A DNA stretch of 64,000 bases from the NCBI RefSeq assembly GCF_001443605.1, contig NZ_CP013118.1, forward strand, positions 2,661,501 to 2,725,500, in the 5' to 3' direction. Position 1 is the stretch's first letter, and each line of letters opens with the position of its first letter. The notes below the pieces were generated by a model, which was not told where the DNA came from, ran no database searches, and saw nothing but the letters and a program-made list of their open reading frames with translations. This stretch comes from Salinivirga cyanobacteriivorans. Lineage in GTDB: Bacteria > Bacteroidota > Bacteroidia > Bacteroidales > Salinivirgaceae. A program made the position numbers and the translations under genes. This document shows positions 41,988 to 50,744 of this stretch, one piece after another.

Positions 41988-44732
41988 TTATTTTTTCTTG
42001 ATTGTGTCGGTTATATCAATGGCCAGGTTTATGACTTTATAAATATTTCCATTTTGGTCTCTTACTGGTATGTACACTTCTGAGAAATATAGGTTTTTGC
42101 CATTTGCCAGAATATGTTGAACAATTTTTCTGGTTTTGCCGGCAGATAAATCTTTCCATAAATTATCAAATTCTTTTTTCTTTTCGGGGTCAGTTTCAAA
42201 GGCACCCTGCTTTACGCCTAGCATATCAGATTTTTTTGCTCCAAGCAAATTAAGGAAGTTATTGTTAATATCAATAATTTTTCTGTTCATATCATACTCA
42301 ACGTATAGCGAAACGTCTTTTACCCCGTCTACAAGTAACCGCATTTCTTCCTTACTGGCCTCGGATTTTTCGTTGAGCTCTTTAAGTTGTTCCATTTTTT
42401 GTTCAACATCCTCCTGGGCCTTTTTCATTTCAGTTAAATCCCGCAGAGCTCCTACAAATTTTGTCTCATTATTCAACTTGCCTTCTTCAAGCCTTAATTC
42501 AACCGGGAATTTTCTGCCTGATTTATGCATGCCCATTACTTCCCTTGATTTTCCAAGGACATGTCTTTGTCCGGTTTTTAAGTATCTTTTGATGTAATTA
42601 TCATGCTCTCTGGCATTTTCTCCATACATGATTAATTTGACATTTTGGCCAATGGCTTCTTTTGAGCTATATCCAAATAATTTTTCAGCAGCGGGGTTCC
42701 AGAGTTCTATTATGCCGTTGCTATCAATTGTAACTATGGCATCCACGATATTATCAAAAATCATTTGAGTCTTAGCCTGGCTTTCTTTCAATGATTCTTG
42801 TGTAGCCTGTATTTCTTCCATGTTTTGCCGCATCTCTTCTTCTTGTTGGGCTAATTCATCGGCCTGTTGCTGTGATTGTTGCAGTAGTTCTTCTGTGCGC
42901 TGATTGATTTTAGTGGTAGAGATATCACTGGCCACGTTTTCACCTGCTTTTTCTAAAAACTCAACTTGATATTTTTCGAATTTATTAAAAGATACAAGTT
43001 CAATTACACCCAGCACCTGCTCGTTTACTTTAAGCGGTATGAGAATAAGGCTTCTTGGTTTGCTCTCTCCCAGACCTGAATTTACGGTTACATAGTTTTC
43101 AGGTATTTCTCTGAGGTGAATTGTAAGTTTTTCATGGGCACATCTGCCAACAAGACCTTCTTCAGGTTTTACTTTATCGCGCATGAGTTTCTCCCGTTCA
43201 TAGGCTACAGCTGTAATCATTTCATAATAAACATCGTTTTTGTCGCTGTCGTTTAAAACATAAATAGCGCCCATGGCTGCATCTACGTATTTTATTATTC
43301 TGGAAAGTATGGAGTAGGATAATTCCTGAAGGTTTTTAGATTGCCGCAATAAATCGTTAATCATACTGTATCCATCGGTAGCCCATCGTCTGATCTCTTC
43401 TTCTTTTTTACGCCGGGCTTCGTCCTCTTTTGCCTGTTTTAGGTTATCGCGCATTTCGAGTAGTGCTGAACCAAGCATATCTTCATCGCTGAGCTTATGA
43501 AAATCTACCGACAAATCTCCATTTCCGACAGATGATGCAAATTCGGCTGTTCTGTGTAGCCCTTCTGTTAATTGGTTTACAGAATTGGCCATTTCACCCA
43601 CTTCATCTTTTGTATTTATTTTTAACAGGTTGTTTTTGTCTATTTTGCCGTCTGAAAGCTCTTTTAATATTTTGGTGGTTTTTATAATTGGGCGGCTAAT
43701 ACTCCGGGCTATTAACGAAATGATGAAACCCATCACAACTAAACCCAGGGAACCGATAAAAATTCCTGTTTGTAAAAATGTTGCTGTTCTGTCCTCGATT
43801 ATGGTGGATGGAAACGCTACGGCCAGGGCCCAGTTAATATTGGCTTTTTTAATTTTGATAGGCGAAAAAGTATATTGATATTCAGCTTGCATTAGCGTGT
43901 CGTGGTGGGTGAAGGTAAAAGTTTTTCCACGGTCAATCCGCTTGTTTATATTGCCATCTGCAGTGAAAATTGAATCTACATCGCTAAGTTTTTCTCCAAC
44001 CCACTCTTTTTTCGGGTGTGCTACTATGGTGCCATCTGTAGAAAGTATAAAGGCATAACTGCCATTGTATGGCTGTATGGAGTCTGTAATCGACTGGAAA
44101 TAATCCATATTGACATCGGCTCCGGCGAGGCCAACAAATTCGTTGTTTTTTAGAATGGGGACAGAAATATTTGTGTTTAAAACTGCATCTTGTTCGTTCC
44201 CTGTATAGGAAAAGAGTTCCGGATTACTTATAAAATGGTTTTTATTGGTTTTAATGGAATAGTAATTACTTGCGTAATCATCTCCCTCAAGGTTTCTTTT
44301 AGCATCGAAAAGTTTAATTACATCTCCTTCCCTGTAGTACCCTCGCATAAGCCGTCCATAATCATTATTGTAGGTTGAATCGATGTATTTAAGTTCGAAA
44401 CTCGTTGCTACTGATATATATTGCGGATTGTTTTCAAGAATAGCTTTTTGCTGGTCTAAATATATTTTTTCCCAGGCCTCGAATGTTTCCATTTTGAAGG
44501 TGGAGCCCGCATCTGCTAGCACATCAATGGCTTTAAGGTCTGAATCAATTACAGATTTTACAAGGTTGGCTTTTTCTGCTGCTGTTTTTTCGACAATTCT
44601 AAAGGTATCTTCTTTAGTACTATTAACTGTTTGTATTATTACAGCACCCAATGAGATTAAATAAATTAACGTGGCTCCACTGAGCAGATAGACCAACATG
44701 CGGGTGTTAATATTAAATCGTATTTTTTTCAT
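41988..44732 (-). CDS. Cache-HAMP-GAF sensor with two PAS domains, paralogue 3
   Basis: A 914-residue member of the array. Order: TM1 (LLSGATLIYLISLGAVIIQT), double Cache (FVGLAGADVNM, YAFILSTDGTIVAHP), TM2, HAMP, HAMP-like helices (GNGDLSVDFHKLSDEDMLG), GAF (EGLVGRCAHEKLTIHL), coiled coil (DELAQQEEEMRQNMEE), then an extra canonical PAS (VDAIVTIDSNGIIELWNP, AEKLFGYSSKEAIGQNV) that the other members lack, a short helix, and the terminal PAS shared by all (EYDMNRKIIDINNNF). The extra PAS belongs to the class often found before kinases, but none follows. Gap to the next gene is 12 nt, so translation is probably coupled. Confidence 0.85.
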   Translation of the reverse strand: MKKIRFNINTRMLVYLLSGATLIYLISLGAVIIQTVNSTKEDTFRIVEKTAAEKANLVKSVIDSDLKAIDVLADAGSTFKMETFEAWEKIYLDQQKAILENNPQYISVATSFELKYIDSTYNNDYGRLMRGYYREGDVIKLFDAKRNLEGDDYASNYYSIKTNKNHFISNPELFSYTGNEQDAVLNTNISVPILKNNEFVGLAGADVNMDYFQSITDSIQPYNGSYAFILSTDGTIVAHPKKEWVGEKLSDVDSIFTADGNINKRIDRGKTFTFTHHDTLMQAEYQYTFSPIKIKKANINWALAVAFPSTIIEDRTATFLQTGIFIGSLGLVVMGFIISLIARSISRPIIKTTKILKELSDGKIDKNNLLKINTKDEVGEMANSVNQLTEGLHRTAEFASSVGNGDLSVDFHKLSDEDMLGSALLEMRDNLKQAKEDEARRKKEEEIRRWATDGYSMINDLLRQSKNLQELSYSILSRIIKYVDAAMGAIYVLNDSDKNDVYYEMITAVAYEREKLMRDKVKPEEGLVGRCAHEKLTIHLREIPENYVTVNSGLGESKPRSLILIPLKVNEQVLGVIELVSFNKFEKYQVEFLEKAGENVASDISTTKINQRTEELLQQSQQQADELAQQEEEMRQNMEEIQATQESLKESQAKTQMIFDNIVDAIVTIDSNGIIELWNPAAEKLFGYSSKEAIGQNVKLIMYGENAREHDNYIKRYLKTGQRHVLGKSREVMGMHKSGRKFPVELRLEEGKLNNETKFVGALRDLTEMKKAQEDVEQKMEQLKELNEKSEASKEEMRLLVDGVKDVSLYVEYDMNRKIIDINNNFLNLLGAKKSDMLGVKQGAFETDPEKKKEFDNLWKDLSAGKTRKIVQHILANGKNLYFSEVYIPVRDQNGNIYKVINLAIDITDTIKKK

Positions 44733-44745
44733 TGCACTGGTGCTT

Positions 44746-47094
44746 TTAGTCCTCTTTTTTGTTTTTGAGGTGTGTAATGTCTATAGCTATGTTCACTACT
44801 CGCTGGGGTTCTCCATCATTATCCTTAATCGGTGTATAGACTTCTGACAACCACCTTGTTTTGTTATTTATTTCAATTTTTTGTTCTTGTTTATGGGGTA
44901 TTCCTTTTCGCATCTTTGCCCATAATGTTTCAAAATTTTTGATACGCTCTTCATCTTCTCCAAGTTCGAAAAAGCCTTGTTTTTTACCGATAATTTGCTG
45001 TCTGGGCAACTCAAGTAGCTGTGCATAAGCATCATTAATGTTTGTGATGTAGCCTTCCATGCTAAACTCGGCTACATAGGCAAGTGAATTAATGGCTGTA
45101 ATCATTCCGGTCATTTCTGCTTCACGTTTTGCGGCTTCTTCCTGTGTAGATTGCATTTCTTCCATCTGTTGCCTGAGTTCTTCTTCTTTCTCAGTAAGTT
45201 CTCCGGCCTGGCTTTTGGTTTGCTCAAGTAGTTTGCTTGTGCGCTGACTGATTTTCAGCGATGCTATTGTAGATGCAATGCTTTCGCCCGCTTGCTCAAC
45301 AAATTCTATTTGGTATTTTTCCATTTCATTGAATGAAATAATCTCAATAATGCCCATAACTTCCTCATTGAGCATAAGTGGGACAATTAACAGAGCTCTG
45401 GGATTGGCTTTCCCAAGGCCCGAGGTTATATTGACATAGTTGTCAGGGATTTCAGTCATGTAGAGGGTTGCCTGTTCATATGCCGCCCTTCCTATGAGGG
45501 TTTCTCCCATTTTTATGGTTCTGTGCAGTGGTTTTTTCCTTCCCCAGGCTAAGGCAGAAGTAGCCTCAAAAGTAATGTCCTCTTCCGATTCTACTTTCTC
45601 TTTTTCAGCTACTACATAAAGTGCGCCCTGATTGGCATTAAGGTAATCAGCAATGTACTTAACTACCTGATAGGAGAGGTCTTCCAGGTTGCCATGCTGA
45701 CGCATCAACTCATTTATTTTAGCAATACCTTCGGTGATCCATTTTTGTATTTGGTCAGCTTCTTTTCGTTTTTTCTCGTCTTCTTCAGCTTTTTGAAGGC
45801 TTTGACGCATATTGAGCAATGCGTTGCCAATAACATCATCTTCGCTAAGCTTTTCAAATTCTACATCCAGGTTGCCTTTGCCAATTTCTTCTGCAAACTC
45901 TGCTGTTCGTGCCAGGCTATGTTTCAGCCCGTTTACATCAAGCGAAATACTTCCAATTTCGTCTTTTGTTTTAATTCTCAGCTCCTGCTGTGTATTGATT
46001 TTACCAGCTGCCAGTTCTTTTAGCAGACTGGAAATGTTAATAAGCGGACGTGTAATGTTCCGGGCAATAATCCAAAGTACAAAACCTAAAATGATGATAC
46101 CTGCTAAGCCAATAAGCAACGATTTTTGCATGTTTTGGTTGGCTTGTATTAGCATTTGTTTATAAGGTACCACAATGCTCAAATACCAGGGTGTATCAGT
46201 GTCACCAATAAATACAGGAGCAAATGTTGTATAATATTTTTCGTTGTTTTTATCCCGGTTAAATGAAAATGTTTTGCCTGTTTTCATTCGTCGTTCAAAA
46301 TTATATCGCTCTGCGTCTGCCTGGTTGTCTTTAATCAGGTTGCTACCTATATTATTGGCATCAGGGTGATATATTATGGTTCCTTCATGGCTAACAAAAA
46401 AGGCATAACTGTTTTTGTAAGGCTTTATCGTTTTAACGAGACCTGAAAAGCGCTCCAGCTTCAGATCTATTCCCATTAGACCTAAAAAGCGTGTGCTTTG
46501 TAATACTGGCACACAAATACTGGTTTCCAGTATTTCTTCTGACTTGTCTTCTGTGTAGGAGTACCAATATGGTTCTGTAATTATATTTTTTTTATTTATT
46601 TTTATTTTGTAATAAAGACCTTCTTCGTCATCTCCTTCGGTGTCAACAGTATCAATTTTACGTTTTATTTCATTATCAACTCTATAAAAGTTTGTGCGCA
46701 CTCTGCCGTAATTGTTAGGATAGTTTTCATCGATGGCAGCTAGCTCCCAGTGCATCCATATGGATTGGAGGTGTTGATTTTGTTCAAACACACGTTTTAG
46801 CATTGGTGGTAATACCTGCTTGCGAATACTATCTTCATAAAGCACAAAATCCTGAAAGGCTTTGCCCAGTGTATGTGTTAACATAAAGTCTTTATTAAGC
46901 TCGCTTTCAATGTCAGAAGCTTTTTTTTGTGCTATTTCAATTGTCAGCCGTTTTGCTTCATCCAGGGCCATTTGCCGGGTTTCTATGCTAACGTATAAAA
47001 TGGTTAAGAGAAAGACTACTGTAGCACTACTTAATATAAAAAGCTGCAGTTTAGCCTGAATACTTTCTTTTATTTTATTGATTAACCCTTTCAT
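44746..47094 (-). CDS. Cache-HAMP-GAF-PAS membrane sensor, paralogue 2
   Basis: A 782-residue member. TM1 at about 15-35, double Cache at about 45-320 (FLGLMGIDLKL, YAFFVSHEGTIIYHP), TM2 (IGLAGIIILGFVLWIIARNITRP), HAMP, HAMP-like helices (GKGNLDVEFEKLSEDDVIG), GAF (ETLIGRAAYEQATLYMTEIP, then GLGKANPRALLIVPLML), coiled coil (GELTEKEEELRQQMEEMQ) and PAS (EFSMEGYITNINDAY). The lipid-facing and cytosolic parts align well with its neighbours, while the Cache domain is the most divergent part, as expected if each senses a different ligand. Gap to paralogue 3 is 13 nt, and to paralogue 1 is 35 nt. Confidence 0.85.
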   Translation of the reverse strand: MKGLINKIKESIQAKLQLFILSSATVVFLLTILYVSIETRQMALDEAKRLTIEIAQKKASDIESELNKDFMLTHTLGKAFQDFVLYEDSIRKQVLPPMLKRVFEQNQHLQSIWMHWELAAIDENYPNNYGRVRTNFYRVDNEIKRKIDTVDTEGDDEEGLYYKIKINKKNIITEPYWYSYTEDKSEEILETSICVPVLQSTRFLGLMGIDLKLERFSGLVKTIKPYKNSYAFFVSHEGTIIYHPDANNIGSNLIKDNQADAERYNFERRMKTGKTFSFNRDKNNEKYYTTFAPVFIGDTDTPWYLSIVVPYKQMLIQANQNMQKSLLIGLAGIIILGFVLWIIARNITRPLINISSLLKELAAGKINTQQELRIKTKDEIGSISLDVNGLKHSLARTAEFAEEIGKGNLDVEFEKLSEDDVIGNALLNMRQSLQKAEEDEKKRKEADQIQKWITEGIAKINELMRQHGNLEDLSYQVVKYIADYLNANQGALYVVAEKEKVESEEDITFEATSALAWGRKKPLHRTIKMGETLIGRAAYEQATLYMTEIPDNYVNITSGLGKANPRALLIVPLMLNEEVMGIIEIISFNEMEKYQIEFVEQAGESIASTIASLKISQRTSKLLEQTKSQAGELTEKEEELRQQMEEMQSTQEEAAKREAEMTGMITAINSLAYVAEFSMEGYITNINDAYAQLLELPRQQIIGKKQGFFELGEDEERIKNFETLWAKMRKGIPHKQEQKIEINNKTRWLSEVYTPIKDNDGEPQRVVNIAIDITHLKNKKED

Positions 47095-47129
47095 GGTAAT
47101 ACTTTAATCTGATGTTGATTTTTATGCTT

Positions 47130-49430
47130 TTATTTCTTTTTTGTGTGTGTAATATCGATTCCAATATTTACAACTTTGTATGGTTCTCCTTCGGCGTTTA
47201 TTACGGGTTTGTATGTTTCAAGTAACCATACATACGCGTTACCTGATTTAATTTTTTGTTCCTTGGTTATTGATTCGCCTGCTCGCAGCTGCTCCCAGGT
47301 TTCTTCAAAAGCTTCCTGGTCGACGGTTCCGGCAAAGCTGCCCTGTTGCATCCCAATAACCTGGTCTTTGGGTTTGGCCAGCAATACTTCGAGGTTTTTA
47401 TTCATGTCAATAAGGTGCCCGTCCATATCAAATTCAGCCACATATGCGATGTCGTTTACTGCTTCGTGCAGCGCGGTCATTTCGTGTTGTCGCTGTTGGG
47501 CTTCTTCCTGGGTTGCTTTCATTTCTTCTACATTTTGCCTCATTTCCTGCTCTTGTTGTGCGAGTTCGTCGGTTTGCTTTTGTGACCGATGCAGTAGCTT
47601 CTCTGTTTTTTGGTTAATTCTTACGTTGGCAATGGTTGCTGCGAGATTACCTCCAATTTGTTCAACCATTTTTATCTGGTAATCGGCAAATTCGTTAAAT
47701 GAAATTAACTCTATTACTCCAAGTACTTCTTCGTTGTTTTTTATGGGGACCAGTAATATTGTGCGGGGGTTGGCATCACCCAGGCCTGTTTTGATGTTCA
47801 CGTATTCTTCTGGTATTTCGGTCATGTATACCGTTAGCCCTTCATATGCACATCGTCCTACTAAACCCTCTTCGTTTTTTATCTTTTTTTCAATGAGTTT
47901 ATTTCTACCATATGCAATGGCTGAAATGAGTTCATAGAAAACTTCATCTTCCTCATCGTTTTTAACGTATATTCCGCCCTGTGATACGTTTAGGTAGTCC
48001 AACAGGTATTGTAGCGTACTGAATGTGAGGTTTTTGATGTTTTGGTTGTGTTTCCTGAAAATATCGCTGGTTTCAGTTATGGCCTGGTTTATCCAGTTAT
48101 TTATTTCATCTTCTTTTTGTCTTTCCTGCTGCTCTTTTCTGGCTTTTTGCAGGTTTTCGCGCATTTCTACAAGCGATATTCCGAGTTCATCCTCTTTATC
48201 TTCTATAGTGAGTTCCTGATCTAAATCTCCACGTCCCAGATGTTTTGCGAACTGGTTTTTTTGGTTTAGTTTCTCGATGGTTTGATTTAAGGCTTCTGCC
48301 ATTTCCTCAATTTCATCGCCTGTTTCAAGTTTGAGTTTATTACTTGTTTTTATTTCTCCCCTGGATAGTTTGTTTAATTGCTTTGTTACCGACTGAACAG
48401 GTCTGGAAATATTAATGCTTACAAAATAGATGACGATACCCAGCAGAATTAAGCCAACTATTCCGACTATAAAGGAGACGTATAGGTTTTCATTGACTTG
48501 TTGAATTATAGACTCTCTTGGGACGGTAATTCCCAGGTACCAATAGGTGTCCGTTCGGCTTATTTTTATTGGGAAATAGCTTACAAATCGTTCTTCCTGG
48601 CCACGATCATTGACAATAGAAAAGGGTTTCCCCAGTTTAATTTTTTGATAAATATTAAAATCCGGCTTGCTTGTAGGATTTTTGGGAATAAAGGTGTTTA
48701 GTTTGTCGTTTTCGGGGTGCCCTGCATATTTTCCGTTATGTGAGATGAGGAAGGCATAGCTCCCTTCCAGGTCTTCTAACTGAATTCCGCTTACAATTTC
48801 CTGAAAGCGGTCCAGGGTAACATCAACGCCGATTATACCTACAAACTTTTTTTGATCCATGATCGGAGCCTCGTAGGTTGTCATAATTTTCTTATCAGCT
48901 TTTTGTTCGCTGAAAGCATCGGCATATATTTCAGAAATAAGTTCTCTGGCCAGGGCTTTATCTTTGGCGTAATATTTATTGTCACCATCCAGACTTCGTA
49001 TATCTACAAGTCGTTTCATTTCACCTTTTTCACGCAACCTTGTGTTTGTAATGCGACCCGTAGGGCGATTCCATGTGCTGTCGACGACATTCAATTCCCA
49101 GCTGTCCCAGAGTTGATAAAATTCGGGATTCCCCTGAAATACATGATCGTAAATTTGATTGACCAGTTTTTGGTACTGGTCAGTTTCGAGGAACTTATAG
49201 GTTTTAAATGCCAATGCAAGGGTTCTTACAACTGCAAAATCTTCATTAATTAATACTTTAAGTTGGTTGGCGTGTTTTTCTGTTTGTGCCTCTATAAGTC
49301 GTGTTTGATTTTCGTATGAAGATTGCCGGTCTTTAAATGCAATGTAGCCAATGGCTCCTGTAAATACCAGTACAGAGAGTGATATAATAATAAACTGAAT
49401 TTTATGGCGTAAGCGAAGTTTGATTTTCAT
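47130..49430 (-). CDS. Cache-HAMP-GAF-PAS membrane sensor, paralogue 1 (first gene of the array)
   Basis: A 766-residue member. TM1 (IIISLSVLVFTGAIGYIAF), double Cache (FVGIIGVDVTL, YAFLISHNGKYAGHP), TM2 (VGIVGLILLGIVIYFVSINISRP), HAMP, HAMP-like helices (GRGDLDQELTIEDKEDELG), GAF (EGLVGRCAYEGLTVYMTEIP, GLGDANPRTILLVPI), coiled coil (DELAQQEQEMRQNVEEM) and PAS (EFDMDGHLIDMNKNL). The protein stops just after the PAS. A terminator for trpS lies upstream (49480-49527), so this gene starts its own transcript; no clear TAnnTTTG box was found in the remaining 60 nt, the closest being TAAATTAG. Confidence 0.85.
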   Translation of the reverse strand: MKIKLRLRHKIQFIIISLSVLVFTGAIGYIAFKDRQSSYENQTRLIEAQTEKHANQLKVLINEDFAVVRTLALAFKTYKFLETDQYQKLVNQIYDHVFQGNPEFYQLWDSWELNVVDSTWNRPTGRITNTRLREKGEMKRLVDIRSLDGDNKYYAKDKALARELISEIYADAFSEQKADKKIMTTYEAPIMDQKKFVGIIGVDVTLDRFQEIVSGIQLEDLEGSYAFLISHNGKYAGHPENDKLNTFIPKNPTSKPDFNIYQKIKLGKPFSIVNDRGQEERFVSYFPIKISRTDTYWYLGITVPRESIIQQVNENLYVSFIVGIVGLILLGIVIYFVSINISRPVQSVTKQLNKLSRGEIKTSNKLKLETGDEIEEMAEALNQTIEKLNQKNQFAKHLGRGDLDQELTIEDKEDELGISLVEMRENLQKARKEQQERQKEDEINNWINQAITETSDIFRKHNQNIKNLTFSTLQYLLDYLNVSQGGIYVKNDEEDEVFYELISAIAYGRNKLIEKKIKNEEGLVGRCAYEGLTVYMTEIPEEYVNIKTGLGDANPRTILLVPIKNNEEVLGVIELISFNEFADYQIKMVEQIGGNLAATIANVRINQKTEKLLHRSQKQTDELAQQEQEMRQNVEEMKATQEEAQQRQHEMTALHEAVNDIAYVAEFDMDGHLIDMNKNLEVLLAKPKDQVIGMQQGSFAGTVDQEAFEETWEQLRAGESITKEQKIKSGNAYVWLLETYKPVINAEGEPYKVVNIGIDITHTKKK

Positions 49431-49479
49431 TCCTATAAAAATAATTAAGCATCTAATTTACTTGATAAATGTAAGTTGC

Positions 49480-49527
49480 TGAAAAAAACAACGCAGTAAT
49501 TTTCATTTTAATTTTTGAATTACTGCG
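49480..49527 (-). terminator. Rho-independent terminator of trpS
   Basis: CGCAGTAATT (49492-49501) pairs perfectly with AATTACTGCG (49518-49527). Read on the minus strand the stem is followed by TTGTTTTTTTC. It separates trpS from the sensor array. Confidence 0.7.
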
Positions 49528-49625
49528 CAGTTATTTTTTCTATATGTTATTTTTTATCAGTTGCATTTATTTCTCATTATTTGCATGACAAAAGGCATTT
49601 AAACTTAATAAAATCAATCAAAAGC

Positions 49626-50615
49626 TCAAAATTTTTTAAAACCAATAATTTCGCGCACTTCTCTAATGGTTTTTTGTGCACTTTCTCTGGCTTTTTCTGC
49701 ACCCAATTTAGCTACTTTCTGCAAATAAGCTTCATCGGCAGATATTTCCTGAATTCTATTGTAAATAGGCTCGATGTATTTGATAATATCATCGGCCAGT
49801 TGTTTTTTCAGGTCGCCATAGCGAATGCTGCAGTCAGCATAAGCTTCTTTGAAATGGGTTAATGTGTCTGGTTCTGAAACGACCTGCATTATGGTAAACA
49901 GGTTTTGTATGGGTTCAGTAACCGGGGAGTTGGGTTCAGTTGGGCCTGCATCTGTTACCGCTTTCATTACTTTTTTCCGGATTTTTTTGGGGGTATCTGA
50001 TAAATAAACGCCATTTCCTTCTGATTTTCCCATTTTTCCGCTACCATCTAATCCCGGTATTTTTATGAGGTCGTCACCAAAGTTCCATGGTTCAGGGGCT
50101 TTAAAGTATTCTGTTTTATACATTCCATTAAATCTTCGCGCATATTTGCGACACATCTCAAGGTGTTGCTCCTGGTCTTTTCCTACAGGAACTTTTGTAG
50201 CGCGATGAATAAGTATATCGGCTGCCATAAGCACCGGGTAGGTTAATAATCCGGCATTTACATTATTGGGGTTTTTACGTACTTTTTCTTTAAAGCTTGC
50301 AGTGCGTTCAAGTTCACCCACATAAGCGTTCATGCTTAGTAAAAGATTGAGCTCTGCTACTTCTGGCACATCACTCTGGATAAAAAGTGTGGCTTTTTCA
50401 GGATCCAGCCCTGCTGCCAGGTATTCTACAAGTACTTGTTTTACATTGCTATGCAGGTCTTTCGGGTTTGGGTGTGTAGTCAGAGAATGATAATCGGCTA
50501 TAAAAAAATAGCAATTATGATTCTCCTGCATTTTGATGAAATTCCGTATTGCACCAAAATAATTTCCTAAATGAAGATTTCCTGTAGACCTGATTCCACT
50601 TACAACTCTTTCCAT
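49626..50615 (-). CDS. trpS: Tryptophanyl-tRNA synthetase
   Basis: Charges tRNA(Trp) with tryptophan. It is a 329-residue class Ic synthetase. The HIGH-equivalent motif is TGNLHLGNYFGA at residues 11-22, the KMSKS loop is GSGKMGKSEGN near residue 193, and the tryptophan pocket residues lie in VLMAADILIHRATKVPVGKDQEQH. Length is typical. It is monocistronic: a -7 box upstream and a terminator downstream. Confidence 0.97.
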   Translation of the reverse strand: MERVVSGIRSTGNLHLGNYFGAIRNFIKMQENHNCYFFIADYHSLTTHPNPKDLHSNVKQVLVEYLAAGLDPEKATLFIQSDVPEVAELNLLLSMNAYVGELERTASFKEKVRKNPNNVNAGLLTYPVLMAADILIHRATKVPVGKDQEQHLEMCRKYARRFNGMYKTEYFKAPEPWNFGDDLIKIPGLDGSGKMGKSEGNGVYLSDTPKKIRKKVMKAVTDAGPTEPNSPVTEPIQNLFTIMQVVSEPDTLTHFKEAYADCSIRYGDLKKQLADDIIKYIEPIYNRIQEISADEAYLQKVAKLGAEKARESAQKTIREVREIIGFKKF

Positions 50616-50643
50616 ATCAAATAATCTCGCTTAATTAATCTCA

Positions 50644-50651
50644 CAAATGTA
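50644..50651 (-). promoter_or_regulatory. -7 promoter box (TACATTTG) for trpS
   Basis: The minus strand reads TACATTTG, an exact TAnnTTTG match 28 bases before the ATG at 50615. No tRNA-responsive leader or T-box was recognised. Confidence 0.5.
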
Positions 50652-50744
50652 CGAAATTATTCGTTTTCCACGATTTGTAAACTGTCAATTTCCCCTAAAT
50701 TGTTCAGGGTTTTGCTGTTAAGCCTGAAAGGCTTTTTAGGCCAA

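Noticed and set aside
36699-49430. Array proteins as methyl-accepting chemotaxis proteins
   Set aside because: Cache and HAMP are typical of MCPs, but the long cytosolic helical hairpin with the conserved tip is absent.
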